Below are positions 33,601 to 45,579 of a stretch of DNA of 64,000 nucleotides, piece by piece. The stretch covers positions 4,836,001 through 4,900,000 of the forward strand of contig NC_045148.1 in NCBI RefSeq assembly GCF_008831285.2. Direction: 5' to 3'. The notes beneath the pieces are model-generated. The model was not told the DNA's origin and did not search any database. It worked only from the letters and a program-made list of their open reading frames with translations. Each line of letters starts with the position of its first letter. The first letter of the stretch is position 1. Both the position numbers and the translations under genes were made by a program. Origin of the DNA: Nymphaea colorata (lineage: Eukaryota > Streptophyta > Magnoliopsida > Nymphaeales > Nymphaeaceae).

Positions 33601-36120
33601 TCTTTAAAAATATCACCATGTAGAAATTTTTGAATTATATTTAAGGAAATTCTATTATATACTTGGACCCTGTATATTCAATTTTTCTTCTTTCGTATTT
33701 TGTAATTTTTCTATTACTAGGTTTTTGCTTGGTGGTTCACTTGCCAACTTTTAAGTTGGTTATAATTTGCATGAGTTTGATATGGAAAAACAGATGTTAC
33801 TCGTAATGTGTTAAGTCATAGCAATTTCTCTCTTTCTGCTTTTAGAGATTCTAATAATGACAATAGTGTTTTTTTTTCACAAACTTTTTTGGTTCACAGA
33901 TCACAAATTTATGACATTATAACTTCCTTTAAGACTTCTATTTTAAGCTTTCAGAACCAGCAAAATGCTTCTGTCAACAAGTTCTGAATAAATTAATCAA
34001 TTTTTCCATTAGCCTCTACCAACTTTCCACATTCCACGTGGCTAAACATTAGGATTTTTATCATAAAACTGGGTTTTTGGGTCGGTTGTTTGAGTAAGCT
34101 ATCAGAACCAGCAAAATACTTCTGTCAACAAGTTCTGAATAAATTAATCAATTTTCCCATTAACCTCTACCTACTTTCCACATTCCAGGTGGTCCATGGA
34201 TTTTCTGTTGTCTTTTAAAGTACGTTTTCTCTGTAGTACACATTTTGTCCATAGCAACAGGTTGTATTGTATCCTAAAGATTCTTATATATGACTAGACA
34301 TTTAAGTAAAATATGGGGCAACATCTCTAGTTTATTTGCTCATTTCCTCTATAGTATTCAAAGTGAGCTCAAATAGTTCTTAGCTAAGCCTCATCCTCAC
34401 TTTCTAAACAGTGGAGCTTTGTGGTCCTCACAATCTTCTATTGTCTGATACTGGTGAAGGTTGTTTGCAGTATTCTTGTTGAAGGATGTGATCCATTTGC
34501 TGAAGACTTATGGGCAGAAGTAAAAATAAGTGGGGCAAAATTTCATGGTGTTAAGCTCTGTTCTCGATGTAAGGTAAACAAATTAGTCACTTGGAGATGA
34601 TGCACAAATTAGTCACATGGATAGAGCACTTTAAAAGGTTATAGCTGTATCTAGGATCTATATTTGCTATATAAAACTGGAAGATTCATGATCTTTCGTA
34701 TTGCATTTCCCTGAATAACCATACAATATGAAGTCATTTCCTGGTTGATATCTATATGCACCATATATACTGTACATTATGTATGTATGTATGTATGTAT
34801 GTTGCCTGGCATTTTGCCAAGATTGCAAAAGAAAGGAAAAGAAACATGAAAAATCATGATATTTTGAGAGAAAAGCCCAATTGAAAAATATATCTATTTC
34901 CAATTTTTGTAGAAAAAACATCTTTAATATGTTTTGATCTTTTTGCGGTTTCTTTTAAGATTTTAATGATTATGTTCAACGTTCTCTTGAAAAAGTAGTA
35001 GGAAAATGAAAATTTTCATAATTTTTTATTTTTCATTTTCTGACTTCCTGAAACTTTTTTTTCAAGAAAAATAAACTTCCCAATTAGTGTTCAAAGTGGA
35101 AACTAGCCAGTTAAAAACCAAAGAGGCTAAGAATGATATTTGTGCAATCTTTATATATCGCTGACAGACAATATGGACTTTAAATTACCAGATTGTTATG
35201 TGTATCAATGTTCTTTTGGTGATCCAAGATCCGATGGTCAAAGAAATGCATCAAATCTACACGCGCACATAAACATTGTTGAAAATCACCACCAAAGTGT
35301 TAATTCTATGTTTTGATAATTCTGAACACACCTATGCTACTGAATTGGGTAGAAAGACCTAGATTTCTTTTGTCCCTACTAGACTCTACGTGCAAACAAT
35401 CGTACTATCTATAAATGCTGTAATATGCTTCTATTGTTATCATGCGTGATTCATTCAGTATTTTTTCTTTATGACCTTACAGCAGACTCATAGTGGTTCT
35501 CATATTTCCATCCATGTCAGATGCTAACAAACACATATATGGGGTTTGAAAAAAATACATGAGTGTCTTTCATCACCATAATAAATAATTTGTGTAACAA
35601 GAGTAGCTTAAATCTTTCTTGATTTAGTAATGATTTTTGCATGCCTTCCTATTTTTAAGTCATGTAAAAGGTTCCTAGTTCTGTAATTGGGTGATTAATT
35701 CGTAGCACCCTTGTGTTATTTTTTTTTCCTTCTTATTTTAGTGCCTTTGGAATTTCTTGCAATTTATGTTTAACCTTGGAATTGTATCTGTATTGATCAG
35801 GTACCAACTATCAACCAGGAGAATGCAATTGCAGGTGACGAACCTATCAAAACACTCAGGGAATTTCGATCTGATGAAATCTTGCGACCAACCAAGAAAT
35901 CTCAGAAGAAGGTTATAAGATGCTTGTTTTATTCTGTAATTATATCCATAATCAGTTGATTAATCTGGTCAAATAATGGTTATTATTGTCACAGGTTTAC
36001 TTTGGGCAGAACCTTGTTTGTGAGGAGTCTCGTAGTTCAGGAAAGGAAACTTCCATTCGAGTTGGTGATCCTGTTTATGTCATTAGAAAGTTTTCTTCTC
36101 ATGCTGATGCAGCTGCTTAG
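27608..36120 (+). CDS. MOSC-domain protein, mARC-like (mitochondrial amidoxime-reducing component family), 8 exons, 307 aa
   Basis: Exons: 27608-27710, 29320-29469, 29970-30146, 32893-32981, 33068-33132, 34471-34573, 35801-35911 and 35995-36120 (924 bp including TAG); all phases agree. The protein starts MEAPTACATVSSIFVYPIKSC, the MOSC N-terminal beta-barrel entry. It continues FRWDRQWVVVNSKGRAY, APGMDTLKVSL, DGVSVWEWSG and FLLISQGSLDALNKLL, then the MOSC domain with GVKLCSRCKVPTI. The first Cys of CSRC (residue about 225) corresponds to the molybdenum ligand of the mARC family. It ends QKKVYFGQNLV and a Ala-rich tail. mARC proteins bind molybdenum cofactor and reduce N-hydroxylated compounds using cytochrome b5 and its reductase; plant substrates are less certain. 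The length matches plant homologues of about 310 aa. Intron 3 uses a GC donor (30147) and the exon 5 donor is weak (AAA|GTCTCT). No disabling change was seen. Confidence 0.93.
30147..30152 (+). other. non-canonical GC splice donor of MOSC intron 3
   Basis: Exon 3 ends AACACTG and the intron begins GCAAGT. Only this site leaves one base (G) that completes GAA with exon 4 (after cag at 32890-32892). The nearby GT at 30151 would shift the frame and give a TGA at once. GC-AG introns are a known minor class spliced by the ordinary spliceosome. Confidence 0.85.
30993..31867. mobile_element. CGATACG-rich element in MOSC intron 3, possible hAT deletion derivative
   Basis: Both ends are dense in short palindromes: gtatcgtacgatatgg at 31000-31015 and gccatatcgatatggc plus ttacgatac at about 31842-31866, which are inverted relative to each other. 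Inside, an open frame ends in an acidic run at 31345-31413 (Asp/Glu with Tyr, then TGA), a composition often seen at the C-terminus of plant hAT transposases. That link is an inference. Target-site duplications were not identified. Confidence 0.45.
31905..32355. repeat. possible pair of diverged direct repeats in MOSC intron 3
   Basis: Text around 31892-31955 (ttttaattcatgataaaataaaat...caactttattgttcaaataa) resembles 32294-32350 (ttttaaatcattataaagaaatat...taactttggtagtcaaataa). Between them is a less AT-rich stretch. This could be a small element or chance; it is weak. Confidence 0.25.
33946..34192. repeat. direct duplication of about 95 bp in MOSC intron 5
   Basis: tcagaaccagcaaaat followed by cttctgtcaacaagttctga, through actttccacattcca, occurs at about 33951-34038 and 34102-34189 with only a few substitutions. 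Spacing is 151 bp, so it is a young local duplication with some unique sequence between copies. Confidence 0.85.
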
Positions 36121-39033
36121 TTTGTTGCTTTCTTTCAGTCAATAGTTAGAGTAGGATACTATCATATGTTGGTCAGGTTTGTTGACCCTCGTTTCTTTAA
36201 CAAGCTAAAATGGTGATATGATTGCATTAGTTCTGACATGTCATAGTGCAGTATATTAGATGCCATGACTGTATTTCTGTTTACTAGCATTCTCCAGTGC
36301 CATATGATAGCTCTTGCAGCACTTGGGATGGGCAGTAGCATCTGAAATTTAGCTTTCAGAATTATAACGCACATTCTTCTCCAAGCCAAAGATCCTGCCA
36401 AACTTTGTAAAGTGAATGTCAAATTGTTATCGTAGACAATATTATTATAAAGCTGCGTACTAAACTAGAACTCCTGCACTATTCTGTAGCTGAAACTCTG
36501 TGGAAGCATCAATTTGGAGGTATTTGTATTTTCCATATGGAACGGAGGCTTTGATGGGTTCCAAACTCAAGGATTCTTTTTCCCATAATCATCTCCTTTT
36601 ATTACTCAGGGTCAAGTCAGCCATGAAATATTTTCTAGCAGCAAGTAGTAAAACTATCATTATTTTTCATCCATTGCTTGTTAGCTTCTGAGGCGATAAA
36701 TCATGGATGCTATTTGATATAAGAAATAAACTGATCTAAACTTACCCGTCTTTAAATGTTGAAGAAGAGAATTCTTCTGTTATTTGTAATCCCAAGAGAG
36801 CGAAGATTTTAGTCATTCGTGTCTGCAGTTGTAAATAAAATAGATGCTTGAGAGGACATCATTCTTTGATGTAAGATCTCTTTCTTTCCCCTAACCAGCT
36901 TGAATCTTTGTCGCCTGTCAGTTGTAGTCTTCTCCTTGTACTGATGATTATAACATGTCATACTTATGCTTCTATGTCGAGAATTCTTTTTGAAATAACC
37001 ATGGTCACTGATCAGGGAGTCAGCAAACCTTCACTTAAGTGAGAGGAAAAGAAGCCACTGATGATGGTATCCTTCACTGGTGCCACTATATCATGCATAG
37101 TGTCATTACTCGCGTAGTGCGGACGCATCAATAAAGAAATTTCTGTTTATGTATCTTTTCTTTATGCCAATGAAGGTCACCGACTTACTAGCGCTTCTGC
37201 CTTTCATATCAGTGAACACTTTATTTCTTGTAGCATCGACCTAAATGGTTGGCATCCTCAAAGACATCTGCCTCTTTTTTATGCGATATTGCTTAAAAGA
37301 AACATAATGCAATGTCAAATGACAAATAAGCTGCAACCATACTACAATAAAGAGTATTCATATGCAATTCATCCATTACATCTAATTTTTCAATTCAAGG
37401 ACTGCTAACAAGCAAACACAACATGATAAACGAACCAAATCAAGTGGGCGGAGGCCTGCCTTTAATCACATATTATGGGAGGAGAGTTGAGCATGTTCTT
37501 CATCAGCTTGACCATGTCTGCGAGTGATTTTCTAAATTCGGATTATGTGTTGTTTCTGGGATTTAGAGATATGTTACTGCAATATTGTCGGTTGATCCCC
37601 TCGGTTGAGGGAGGAGGAGGATCAGCTTCTTTTGACGGAAGCCAGTCAGAATGGTGTCTGCTACTGAACTGTGGGGTAAGTTGAGAAATAGAGGCCAAGT
37701 AAAAAAGTGGAGAGAATGGATATGAGCAAGAGAGGCTCGCCCCCATGCAAAGTGGGTTTGTTTTTTGTGGGGGCTTCCGACTCAGGGCCGTTAGAAGGAA
37801 AAGGGCACCGCATTAATAGGGAGTAGATGTTACCTCGGTAAGAAGGCACAGGATGAAAGAAACAAAGAGAAGCTCGAAATGCTTTGCTAATGCGTATTTG
37901 AATAGATCGGTGTGAAAATATTGGGAAAATGATTCCTGGATTGATTACAGTTTAGTTCGGAAGAATGAGCTGCACTAATGAGATGTCCAGATTTTAGTAA
38001 ATTTATAGAATGAAAAATGAACTCAAGTATGGATGATTGAATTGAAGCTGAAGTCCGAAATACTTAGATTGGACATTAAAGAATGTAATCCTAGGTGGAA
38101 GCAAGTTGACATGTCTTGGATTAAGAGAATTTTACCTGCTAAAGCAGTTGAGAGAGTGTCACTTTGATTTTAGGACCATCACTTTGTAACTCAAATACTA
38201 AAGTAACTCGAGAAATATTCTGTGGACAATTCTGTGGACCACACACTTGGAATCTTCTCAAACCACATGGCTGGTTCCCTATGGAGGAGCTGCACGCTGA
38301 ATAGTTTTCACCTTCCTAACATCCATCTTTTTTCCCATAATCCTGGGAACCCTTATATTTTTCTAACCAGCCAATCAAAAATTTCTTTAAAAGGACTTGC
38401 AATTACGATTCAAAAGTTGCGTGGGGTCCCCACACCAAACCATGTCACATGACTCCAGTACCCCTTATCTAAAAAATCCTAGCTCCACCACTCACCAAAC
38501 AATAATTTTGGCCGCTTTTGATAACAATTCAACAAGGGCCTGCATCAGCTTTGTATTAGAAGCTCGGTTTACTCAGATAAAATATTAATGACAGTGATTC
38601 CTTTCCTTGTAAAAAGGCCAAAAGAGATTTTCCGCTCAAAAGTGTAACAAAGAAAAACCAATGGGGTTTAATTTTTGGCAGATAAGATTTCAAATAAGTT
38701 GGGTCCATTTCATGTTAGCAGGCATCAAAAAGTAGTAAAGATTGCATGTGCCGTTATCCGTGTGCAGTAAAAGTAAAAGAAGAGGGATGTTTTCGTAATT
38801 TAAAAAAAGTCCGTTATAGTCTTCTTTTTTTTTATATCCATTTTTATATTACCAAAAAAACCTGTCACCATACTGGGGCACGAAATTTAGTGCACAAATA
38901 TGGCACATATAACCAACTTTGATGAGAAAGATCCAACATCTGATTTCAATTTCAACATCAGCACACACATCTTGTGGAGAACAAAGGAAAAAGGAGAGCT
39001 TCTGCAAATCAAAAGTTGATCAAGCGCTGCAAT
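36121..39033. other. intergenic between MOSC gene and laccase remnants
   Basis: Downstream of the MOSC stop, several aataaa-like signals (for example near 36724 and 36834) could serve 3' end formation. No further gene was recognised. ORFs at 37475-37684 and 38222-38452 have no known motif. Confidence 0.5.
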
Positions 39034-39421
39034 AATGGAAACTGCACCCACCTAAAGGTCTTCTTCCCAGGCCCCAAGCTCCGGCTAACCAAGCTAAGAA
39101 AGGTCACCTAAACTTCTTACTGATGGGCAAGCTTAAGAGGCTAGTTGTTGGAAATTTAAAAGGGAGTAGAACTCCATGGCCATCCCTACATTTATACGTA
39201 GATAGACATGGGAAGCGACTAACGTCTTGTTCTATCGTTTGGTTATGGATTTCCTAGGAACCTCTGCTCCTGCAGATTCTGGCGTGTCTTCTCTCATGCT
39301 TTATCCTCATCTTTCCGGTCTTGTCAGAGACTCACTATCACGAGTTTGTTGTAAGTATTTTTCATCATCCTCTTCCCCCCCCATATTTTTCGTTTGGGTT
39401 TTCCTTGCTATTAAGAAGCTA
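39034..39421 (+). pseudogene. duplicated laccase promoter plus exon 1 (unit 1, frameshifted)
   Basis: This unit and the next (39422-39830) are tandem copies that both begin aatggaaactgcaccc. The exon 1 counterpart is 39245-39350, ending at donor GTAAGT. Relative to unit 2 it lacks 2 nt just after ATGGATTTCC, so the start ATG reads into a wrong frame. The frame that encodes LLLQILACLLSCF and SETHYHEFV has a TAG immediately upstream and no ATG. It also has an extra codon in the signal peptide. No exon 2 lies between the two units, so this is a promoter/exon 1 duplicate only. Confidence 0.75.
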
Positions 39422-39574
39422 AATGGAAACTGCACCCACCTAACGGTCGTCTTCGGGGACAAGTGATGAAGTACATTCTCAAGCCCGCAACCTCCAGCTA
39501 TATGAGCTAACGAAGCTAAGCAGAGACTCACCTAAGCTTCTTACCGGTGGGCAAGGAGGGTAAGAGGCTAGTTG

Positions 39575-39615
39575 TTGGACATATATATGGGAGTATTGAT
39601 TGTCCCCCTATATAT
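39575..39615 (+). promoter_or_regulatory. TATA-like sequences upstream of laccase pseudogene exon 1
   Basis: catatatatggg near 39580-39591 and ccctatatatgtaac near 39606-39620 lie 40-75 bp before the ATG at 39653. The corresponding place in unit 1 has ccctacatttatacg. Either could be the former TATA box. Confidence 0.4.
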
Positions 39616-39960
39616 GTAACCAGTAACTAACGTCTTGTTAAATTATGTGGTTATGGATTTCCACAAGGAACCTCTGCTCCTGCAGCTTTTAGCGTGCCTT
39701 CTTTCATGCTTCCTCACCTTTCCCGTCTTTTCAGAGACTCACTATCACGTCTTTATTGTACGTATTATTCATCATCTTCTTCCTCCTTTTGTTTTCTGTT
39801 TTGGTTTTCCTTGCTTCTTAAAAGGCTGACCTCACTGGCCACTAGTAGCGCTCCCACTATTGCCACACAACCGTTGTTCTCGTAAGAAAAGAAGCTTGAA
39901 ACTATCGTGTGTTGAAAGTGCAGCAACCGAAGAATATATTATAAAAAGATGTCTGTATTT

Positions 39961-40330
39961 TAAGCCTAAGCCTCGGCAACAGGCCAGGCCGCCGCCGGGG
40001 CCTGCTGGGTTCGGGCCGAGAAAAATCTGGCCTGTGCCAGGCCCGAACCAGATAAGCCGGCCCGGCAGTAGCCCGGCCCGGCCCGACTCCCCGCCCTCGG
40101 GCCTCCCTCCCCGCTCTCCTCCCTCTCGGCAGTCCGCCCTGACTCCCTCTCCCTCTCCCTTGTTTCCCTCTGCGCTCCCTCTCTTCTCCCCCTCACCCTC
40201 TCCCTCTCCCTCTCCGCTTCCCCTCCCCCTCTCCCTCTCCCTCTTGTATTCATACATTTTTGCAACCATCGAGCCCTGTAGGGCCCATAGGTGGGGCCCA
40301 GGCAGCGCCAGGGCCTGGCCACCTTTTTTG
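39961..40330. repeat. GC-rich (GGCCCG/CCCTCT) block in laccase pseudogene intron 1
   Basis: Begins taagcctaagcctcggc and continues with many gggcccg and ggcccggc motifs, then a (CTCCCT)n-type pyrimidine tract at about 40130-40240, and ends with gggcccaggc and gggcctggcc. The start resembles the TAAGCCTGGGC termini of the MITE at 24857-25196 and the block at 63037-63275, so it may be an expanded member of that family. Pro/Ser-rich and Arg/Glu-rich ORFs here are artefacts of the repeat. Confidence 0.5.
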
Positions 40331-40637
40331 AAAAATTCAAGGTGCCCTTATAAAAGTTTTGAAAAGTATGTACGTGGTAATATTCCAACCCACATGTACA
40401 TGTACGAGTTCCAAGTTTAATTGGGGAATGGACTTTTAGAAGGCCAGCAGTGTTGAGCCACCCTCTGCCTGTGTCTTGGGACCCATAGTTTCTCGGATTG
40501 ACTACTGCAATGAAGGACATATCACAAATTTACTGGGCACCTTTTCATTGGAAAAATGGTAAGACTAGTGAAAATGGAACTGCAAAATGTGTATGCGTGT
40601 GTTGATACTTGTCATTTAACTGATGATGATCAGATGC

Positions 40638-40641
<4 letters not shown>

Positions 40642-40718
<77 letters not shown>
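40642..40718. repeat. compound (TC)n(AT)n microsatellite
   Basis: About 29 bp of TC followed by about 48 bp of AT, in intron 1 of the laccase pseudogene. Confidence 0.95.
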
Positions 40719-40720
<2 letters not shown>

Positions 40721-40891
40721 TGGAGCCATGTTGTGGTTGCTAGGAAAAATACCCACACCATTCCACAAAATTCTCTCCATTTACACAAACAGATTTCTTT
40801 AGTTTTGAACTTTTTACACGAGTGCCCTTTAAAGATTAAAATTTGTAATAACAGTGCTCCCTAGAAAAATATTTCTAACTCTCCGCACATC

Positions 40892-40945
<54 letters not shown>
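40892..40945. repeat. compound (TA)n(GA)n microsatellite
   Basis: Ends 45 bp before the exon 2 acceptor, where it may affect branch-point placement in this decayed gene. Confidence 0.95.
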
Positions 40946-40948
<3 letters not shown>

Positions 40949-41699
40949 ATGCATATTATATGCCTTAACATATTCTACGGCCTTGCTCAGGTGGCTCCAA
41001 CGAACATCACGAGACTCTGTGCAAGTAAGGAGATCCTGACCGTTAATGGTCAGCTTCCGGGACCAACTTTATATGTGAGCAAAGGCGACAGGTTGATAGT
41101 GAATGTCGTAAATGAAGCTCCTTACCCGGTCACCATCCACTGGTATATAACGCTTTCAATACCGTTATTTTTCAGAAATTGGTCGACTTAGCTGGCTCAT
41201 GATTTGACATGTGGTTTATAATCTGCACACATGATCATTCTCTATTTTTAGTTAGACTATAGCACATCAAATGCCGCTTCAGCTGCTGTTATGTTGATAA
41301 CAAATATTAAAAGTAAAAGCAATAAAAAAAATACTTTCTTCCACATGTATTAGAGCATTGTTCAAAAATTGTTTCCACAAGCGAAAACAATGCTTTGACC
41401 AACTAACTAGGATACCCTTGTGGGTTAATTTCTGAAAACATTTGCAAACCAACAGCCAAAAATTTGAAAAAACATATGTATGGCCATTGGTCATTTGATG
41501 GGACGTTTGCTAACAGTAACCCACCGTTGTTGTTCTATAAATCTGTCCTAAAAAATAGAGCATATTCATGGAACACTTGTTATAGTGTTCCATGAATCTA
41601 TCTTTTTTTTGGGATAGATTAGTGAGACAGTAACTACAATGTTATTGTTGCCAAACATAACTTCTACCACAACTATCTTCTCATAAATGATCATCAACA

Positions 41700-41746
41700 A
41701 TATATATATATATATATCTATATATATATATATATATATATATATA
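41700..41746. repeat. (TA)n microsatellite
   Basis: Intron 2 of the laccase pseudogene, one interruption (tcta). Confidence 0.95.
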
Positions 41747-42899
41747 ATCCATAGAGAGATTCATAAGCGAAACTTGAACATGTTAAGTACACGCGCACAC
41801 ACGCAAAATAATATATAAGAGTGCAAGAAAGTGTACATTAATGCAATTCAAATTTTGTGAGACCCAGAAATGGCTTGTTAAACCCGAGGAACCCTTGGTC
41901 AGATGGCCCGCAATACATCACCATGTGTGGTATTCCTTCCGGATCAAATTTCACCCATGATTTATTCTTGAGTACCGAAGAAGGCACCATTTGGTATCAT
42001 GCACACAGTGACTGGACTCGCCATACAGTGCATGGAGCTGTAGTTGTTTACCCAAAACCTGGATTCACATATCCGTTCCCTGTTCCATACAAAGAATATG
42101 TCATTGTCATAGGTGAGCTCACTTGATGATCTCTTTTTCTTTTTTTTTCATCATTATATATTTATGCATGCATGTGGGTATGTGTGTACGTATATATGTA
42201 TGCATGTATATGAAAACTGTAGCTAACAGGCCAGATATGTATAGGAATTATATGAACCGCTGATTTAACCGATATCAGACTAGAGTTTAAGTTGAAAAAA
42301 AAGCTGGCATGTCTATCATTAAGATCAGATGGTGACAGTGTGAAATGAGAGCATTGTAACCTCAATTTTCTTCAATTTGAAGAGTCTGAAATACCCTTCC
42401 AAATGGGGGAGAATGAGAAAAAAAAAAGAGAAACAAATGAGCTCCTTAAATAAAATCTCGTCTCCTTTTGGTATTTTTAGACTGTAAAAAATAGCATGCC
42501 TTCTATACTTACAACTTATGTTCTCATTTGAATCAATGATCCAGATTTTTTCCATCAAAGACTGGTATATATTGGTTCATTGGCTATATATATATATATA
42601 TATAATGTATATAATGTATATTTGAAGGCTATATAGGGTTCTAGTATGTACGATTGTTTTTTTATCCAAACATGTGTAGGTTTGCATCTATGTGTGTGTG
42701 TGTATGCGGGTCGTTGGAATATTTTCAATTGTATTAACTTTCCTTTTCCTAGCAGCTGATTACCATTGTTGCCTCGTTTTTAAGGAAGAAAATACGCTTC
42801 TTTTAAGTTTCTCATTTGTGCACAAAACATCGAAGGATGTTTCTTCAGTTGACAGAATGCATACGATTTTTGGCTAATATATTCTAGGGAGCTTCAATG

Positions 42900-42903
<4 letters not shown>

Positions 42904-42950
<47 letters not shown>
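42904..42950. repeat. (AT)n microsatellite
   Basis: Intron 3 of the laccase pseudogene; a shorter (AT)n tract lies at about 42585-42604. Confidence 0.95.
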
Positions 42951-42951
<1 letters not shown>

Positions 42952-43535
42952 TGAAATTTTGGTACTGCTACCAGACCCACATGTGTCACACTTGATGGGA
43001 ATTACCATTGATTTTAAGGAAATCAAAGGATGAAAATTAGGTTGAGAAAAATGAAAAACCAATTGTATTTTCAAGAGACTGAAAACCACCAAAAGATCAA
43101 TTATATAAATTTCTTTAATTGAGATCCCTTGCTTCTTTCTAGGGATATTATTTAAGTCTTTTCAAAATACAAAACATAATGGCGCCCTTTTGTGTCTTTC
43201 TATATAAAACCAATTATATATGGTCTATTTCTCTAGTTTATATTGTGGTAACTACTGTCGCATAAAAGGCAGTAGGCAGAGTAGGTATGATAATTAAAAA
43301 ACAACCATGACAGGTGATACTACACTTTGTATTCAAATATGTTGAGTGCTAAATATTATTGGATATCTAAAAATTAAAAATTTATCACTAAAAGAAGGTC
43401 ACTACAGAAACATCAGCGACTATTTATAATTTAATACCCGTTTGTATGCTTTTAGCAACGGTTTATGGAATTTTCAGTCTATGAATTCTTAATTTTGAGC
43501 CATTTGACGATATCTGGTATTTGACCAATTTTGAA

Positions 43536-43549
43536 TCTCTCTCTCTCTC

Positions 43550-43597
<48 letters not shown>

Positions 43598-43616
43598 TAT
43601 ACACACACACACACAC
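43536..43616. repeat. compound (TC)n(TG)n(AC)n microsatellite
   Basis: TC repeats, then TG repeats, then tata and AC repeats; the TG and AC parts are self-complementary and can form a hairpin. Confidence 0.95.
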
Positions 43617-44738
43617 GGAAGTTCGTGACAAAAACCATGTCCATTAAATTAATTATTAAAACGGCTTTTTTGCAAGAAAGTGATTTGGTGAGAAGCATAT
43701 ATTAAGTTAGTCATTGTTTTCCTTTAATAATAAATGTGAACTTTTCTTATAACATCAACATTTTGGTGGTAGAAGGATCAATTCTTTTATAAAAATAGCT
43801 TGAAATGAAGCACAATTTATGTTAAATTAGTGTTTATAAATATATTAGGAGGTTCACATTTTGTTTAAATCTCTTTTTAAAACAAAAGATATTTGGTTTT
43901 GTTTCTTACCCAAGTGATCTGGTATTTACCAATATATATAGTTTTATGTGATTAAGAAAATCATCTTAATGCTCATTTTACTTCTTAATACCTTAGGTGA
44001 ATGGTGGGTAGGGGATGTGATGGCCATGCTCCAGCAAAAGTTATTGAATGGTGGAAGTTTTAACGTATCCAATGCCTTCACCATAAATGGTCAACCAGGT
44101 GACCAACACAATTGTTCTTCAAAAGGTAATTCCGGATCATCTTTTTGTTTTCTTCCGTATTTACATGTGTGCACGCGCGTGTGAGAGGGAGAGAGAGAGA
44201 GAGATGACATAGACTTAGTAGTCCATTGGTCTTGCTGCCCAAATATCATGCTTGGATGGATTGTGGGTTAAATTTATATTTGGTTTGATGGTTATATAAG
44301 CATTTTCGTGTCTAAAACTTTTAATTTTTTAAAATTAAAAAAATCTGATTAAATACCAGAAATTTGAGATTTTTTTCTGTTAATTATGAAGAAGTGGCAG
44401 CATTTAGCAGGCATTACATACACATATATCTTGCCACCAACTTTTCTTTTTTAATTCAATTGTGCAAATGGATGTAAAATATCCAAAATTATATGTTAAA
44501 AGAATGTCATAAAAATCCAATATATTGAACAAACTTGACAAAGTTTTGTGGTTAACGGTCATAGAAAGTCCCCCAAAATTAATTATAGAAATCTATTCTG
44601 TTCCTATAGTACTTCCAGTGTTTTGCATCTATCTAACTGAACTCTCGAAATATGAGCACCACAAGAAGCAACTTAATCTTTCAAAGGTCGACACATAAAA
44701 ATGGCTTTTAAAAAACATTCATGAGGTTGATAGCCTCT

Positions 44739-44741
<3 letters not shown>

Positions 44742-44796
<55 letters not shown>

Positions 44797-44908
44797 TATA
44801 TATGTGTGTATATATATATATATATATGTAGAGAGAGAGAGGAAGAGAGAAATTGGTGTGTGTGTGTGTGTGTATATATATATACACACACCAAGTTCTC
44901 TCTTCCTT

Positions 44909-44941
<33 letters not shown>

Positions 44942-44976
44942 ATATATATAGAAAGAGAGAGAGAGAGGAAGAGAGA
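44742..44976. repeat. compound palindromic microsatellite block in laccase intron 4
   Basis: About 235 bp of AT, AG, GT and TC dinucleotide runs. It contains two self-complementary segments: gtgtgtgtatatatatatac with acacac around 44870-44890, and tctctctttc-tatatatata-gaaagagaga around 44931-44960. The unit gagagaggaagagagaaa, followed by ttggt, occurs twice (about 44832 and 44962). Confidence 0.9.
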
Positions 44977-45489
44977 AATTGGTAGGTAAGTGACTCTTAG
45001 GCACATGACCCAAGGAATCATCTTGGCCATTGATCTTTCAAGATGAAAGGCCAAAACAGTACCAAATCTTAACAGTCTGCCCCAATACAAATGTCGGCTG
45101 TTTCCCAAACTGTACTATTGATCAGAGAACCATGTAAATGAGTAAAAGAGAAAACATTAATGTGGACATAAATAGTGGAACTTGATCTCAGACTTCAACT
45201 GTCTCTTCCAAATTAATCCAAGTGTCTTATGTGAGTGTCAAATGTGCTTGCTATTAGGAGAACCATTTGTACATGAGTGCGCAATTATAAGGAGTCTTAC
45301 TGCCTGAGTCTTGGACTCGAGCTCCAACATCGAAACTGATCAAGACTTATTTGAGTACTGTTGGTCTTGTACTCATGCATGAAGTTCAGTTAAAATCAAT
45401 CCAAAAATGAAATAAATCTGAATAGTATATACTTGGTAGTTAGTACGAGCTACAAACCTATAAATTCTTTAAACATATTTTTGAAATCA

Positions 45490-45492
<3 letters not shown>

Positions 45493-45577
<85 letters not shown>
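45493..45577. repeat. (AT)n microsatellite in laccase intron 4
   Basis: About 85 bp of near-perfect AT, the longest AT tract in the window. Confidence 0.95.

Positions 45578-45579
<2 letters not shown>

Noticed and set aside
39832-40520. Long Pro/Ser-rich and Arg/Glu/Gly-rich ORFs on both strands
   Set aside because: Produced by a GC-rich repeat and a (CTCCCT)-type tract inside the laccase pseudogene's first intron; low complexity with no domain.
44673-45108. Tyr/Ile and Ser/Leu repeat ORFs
   Set aside because: Pure translations of dinucleotide microsatellites.
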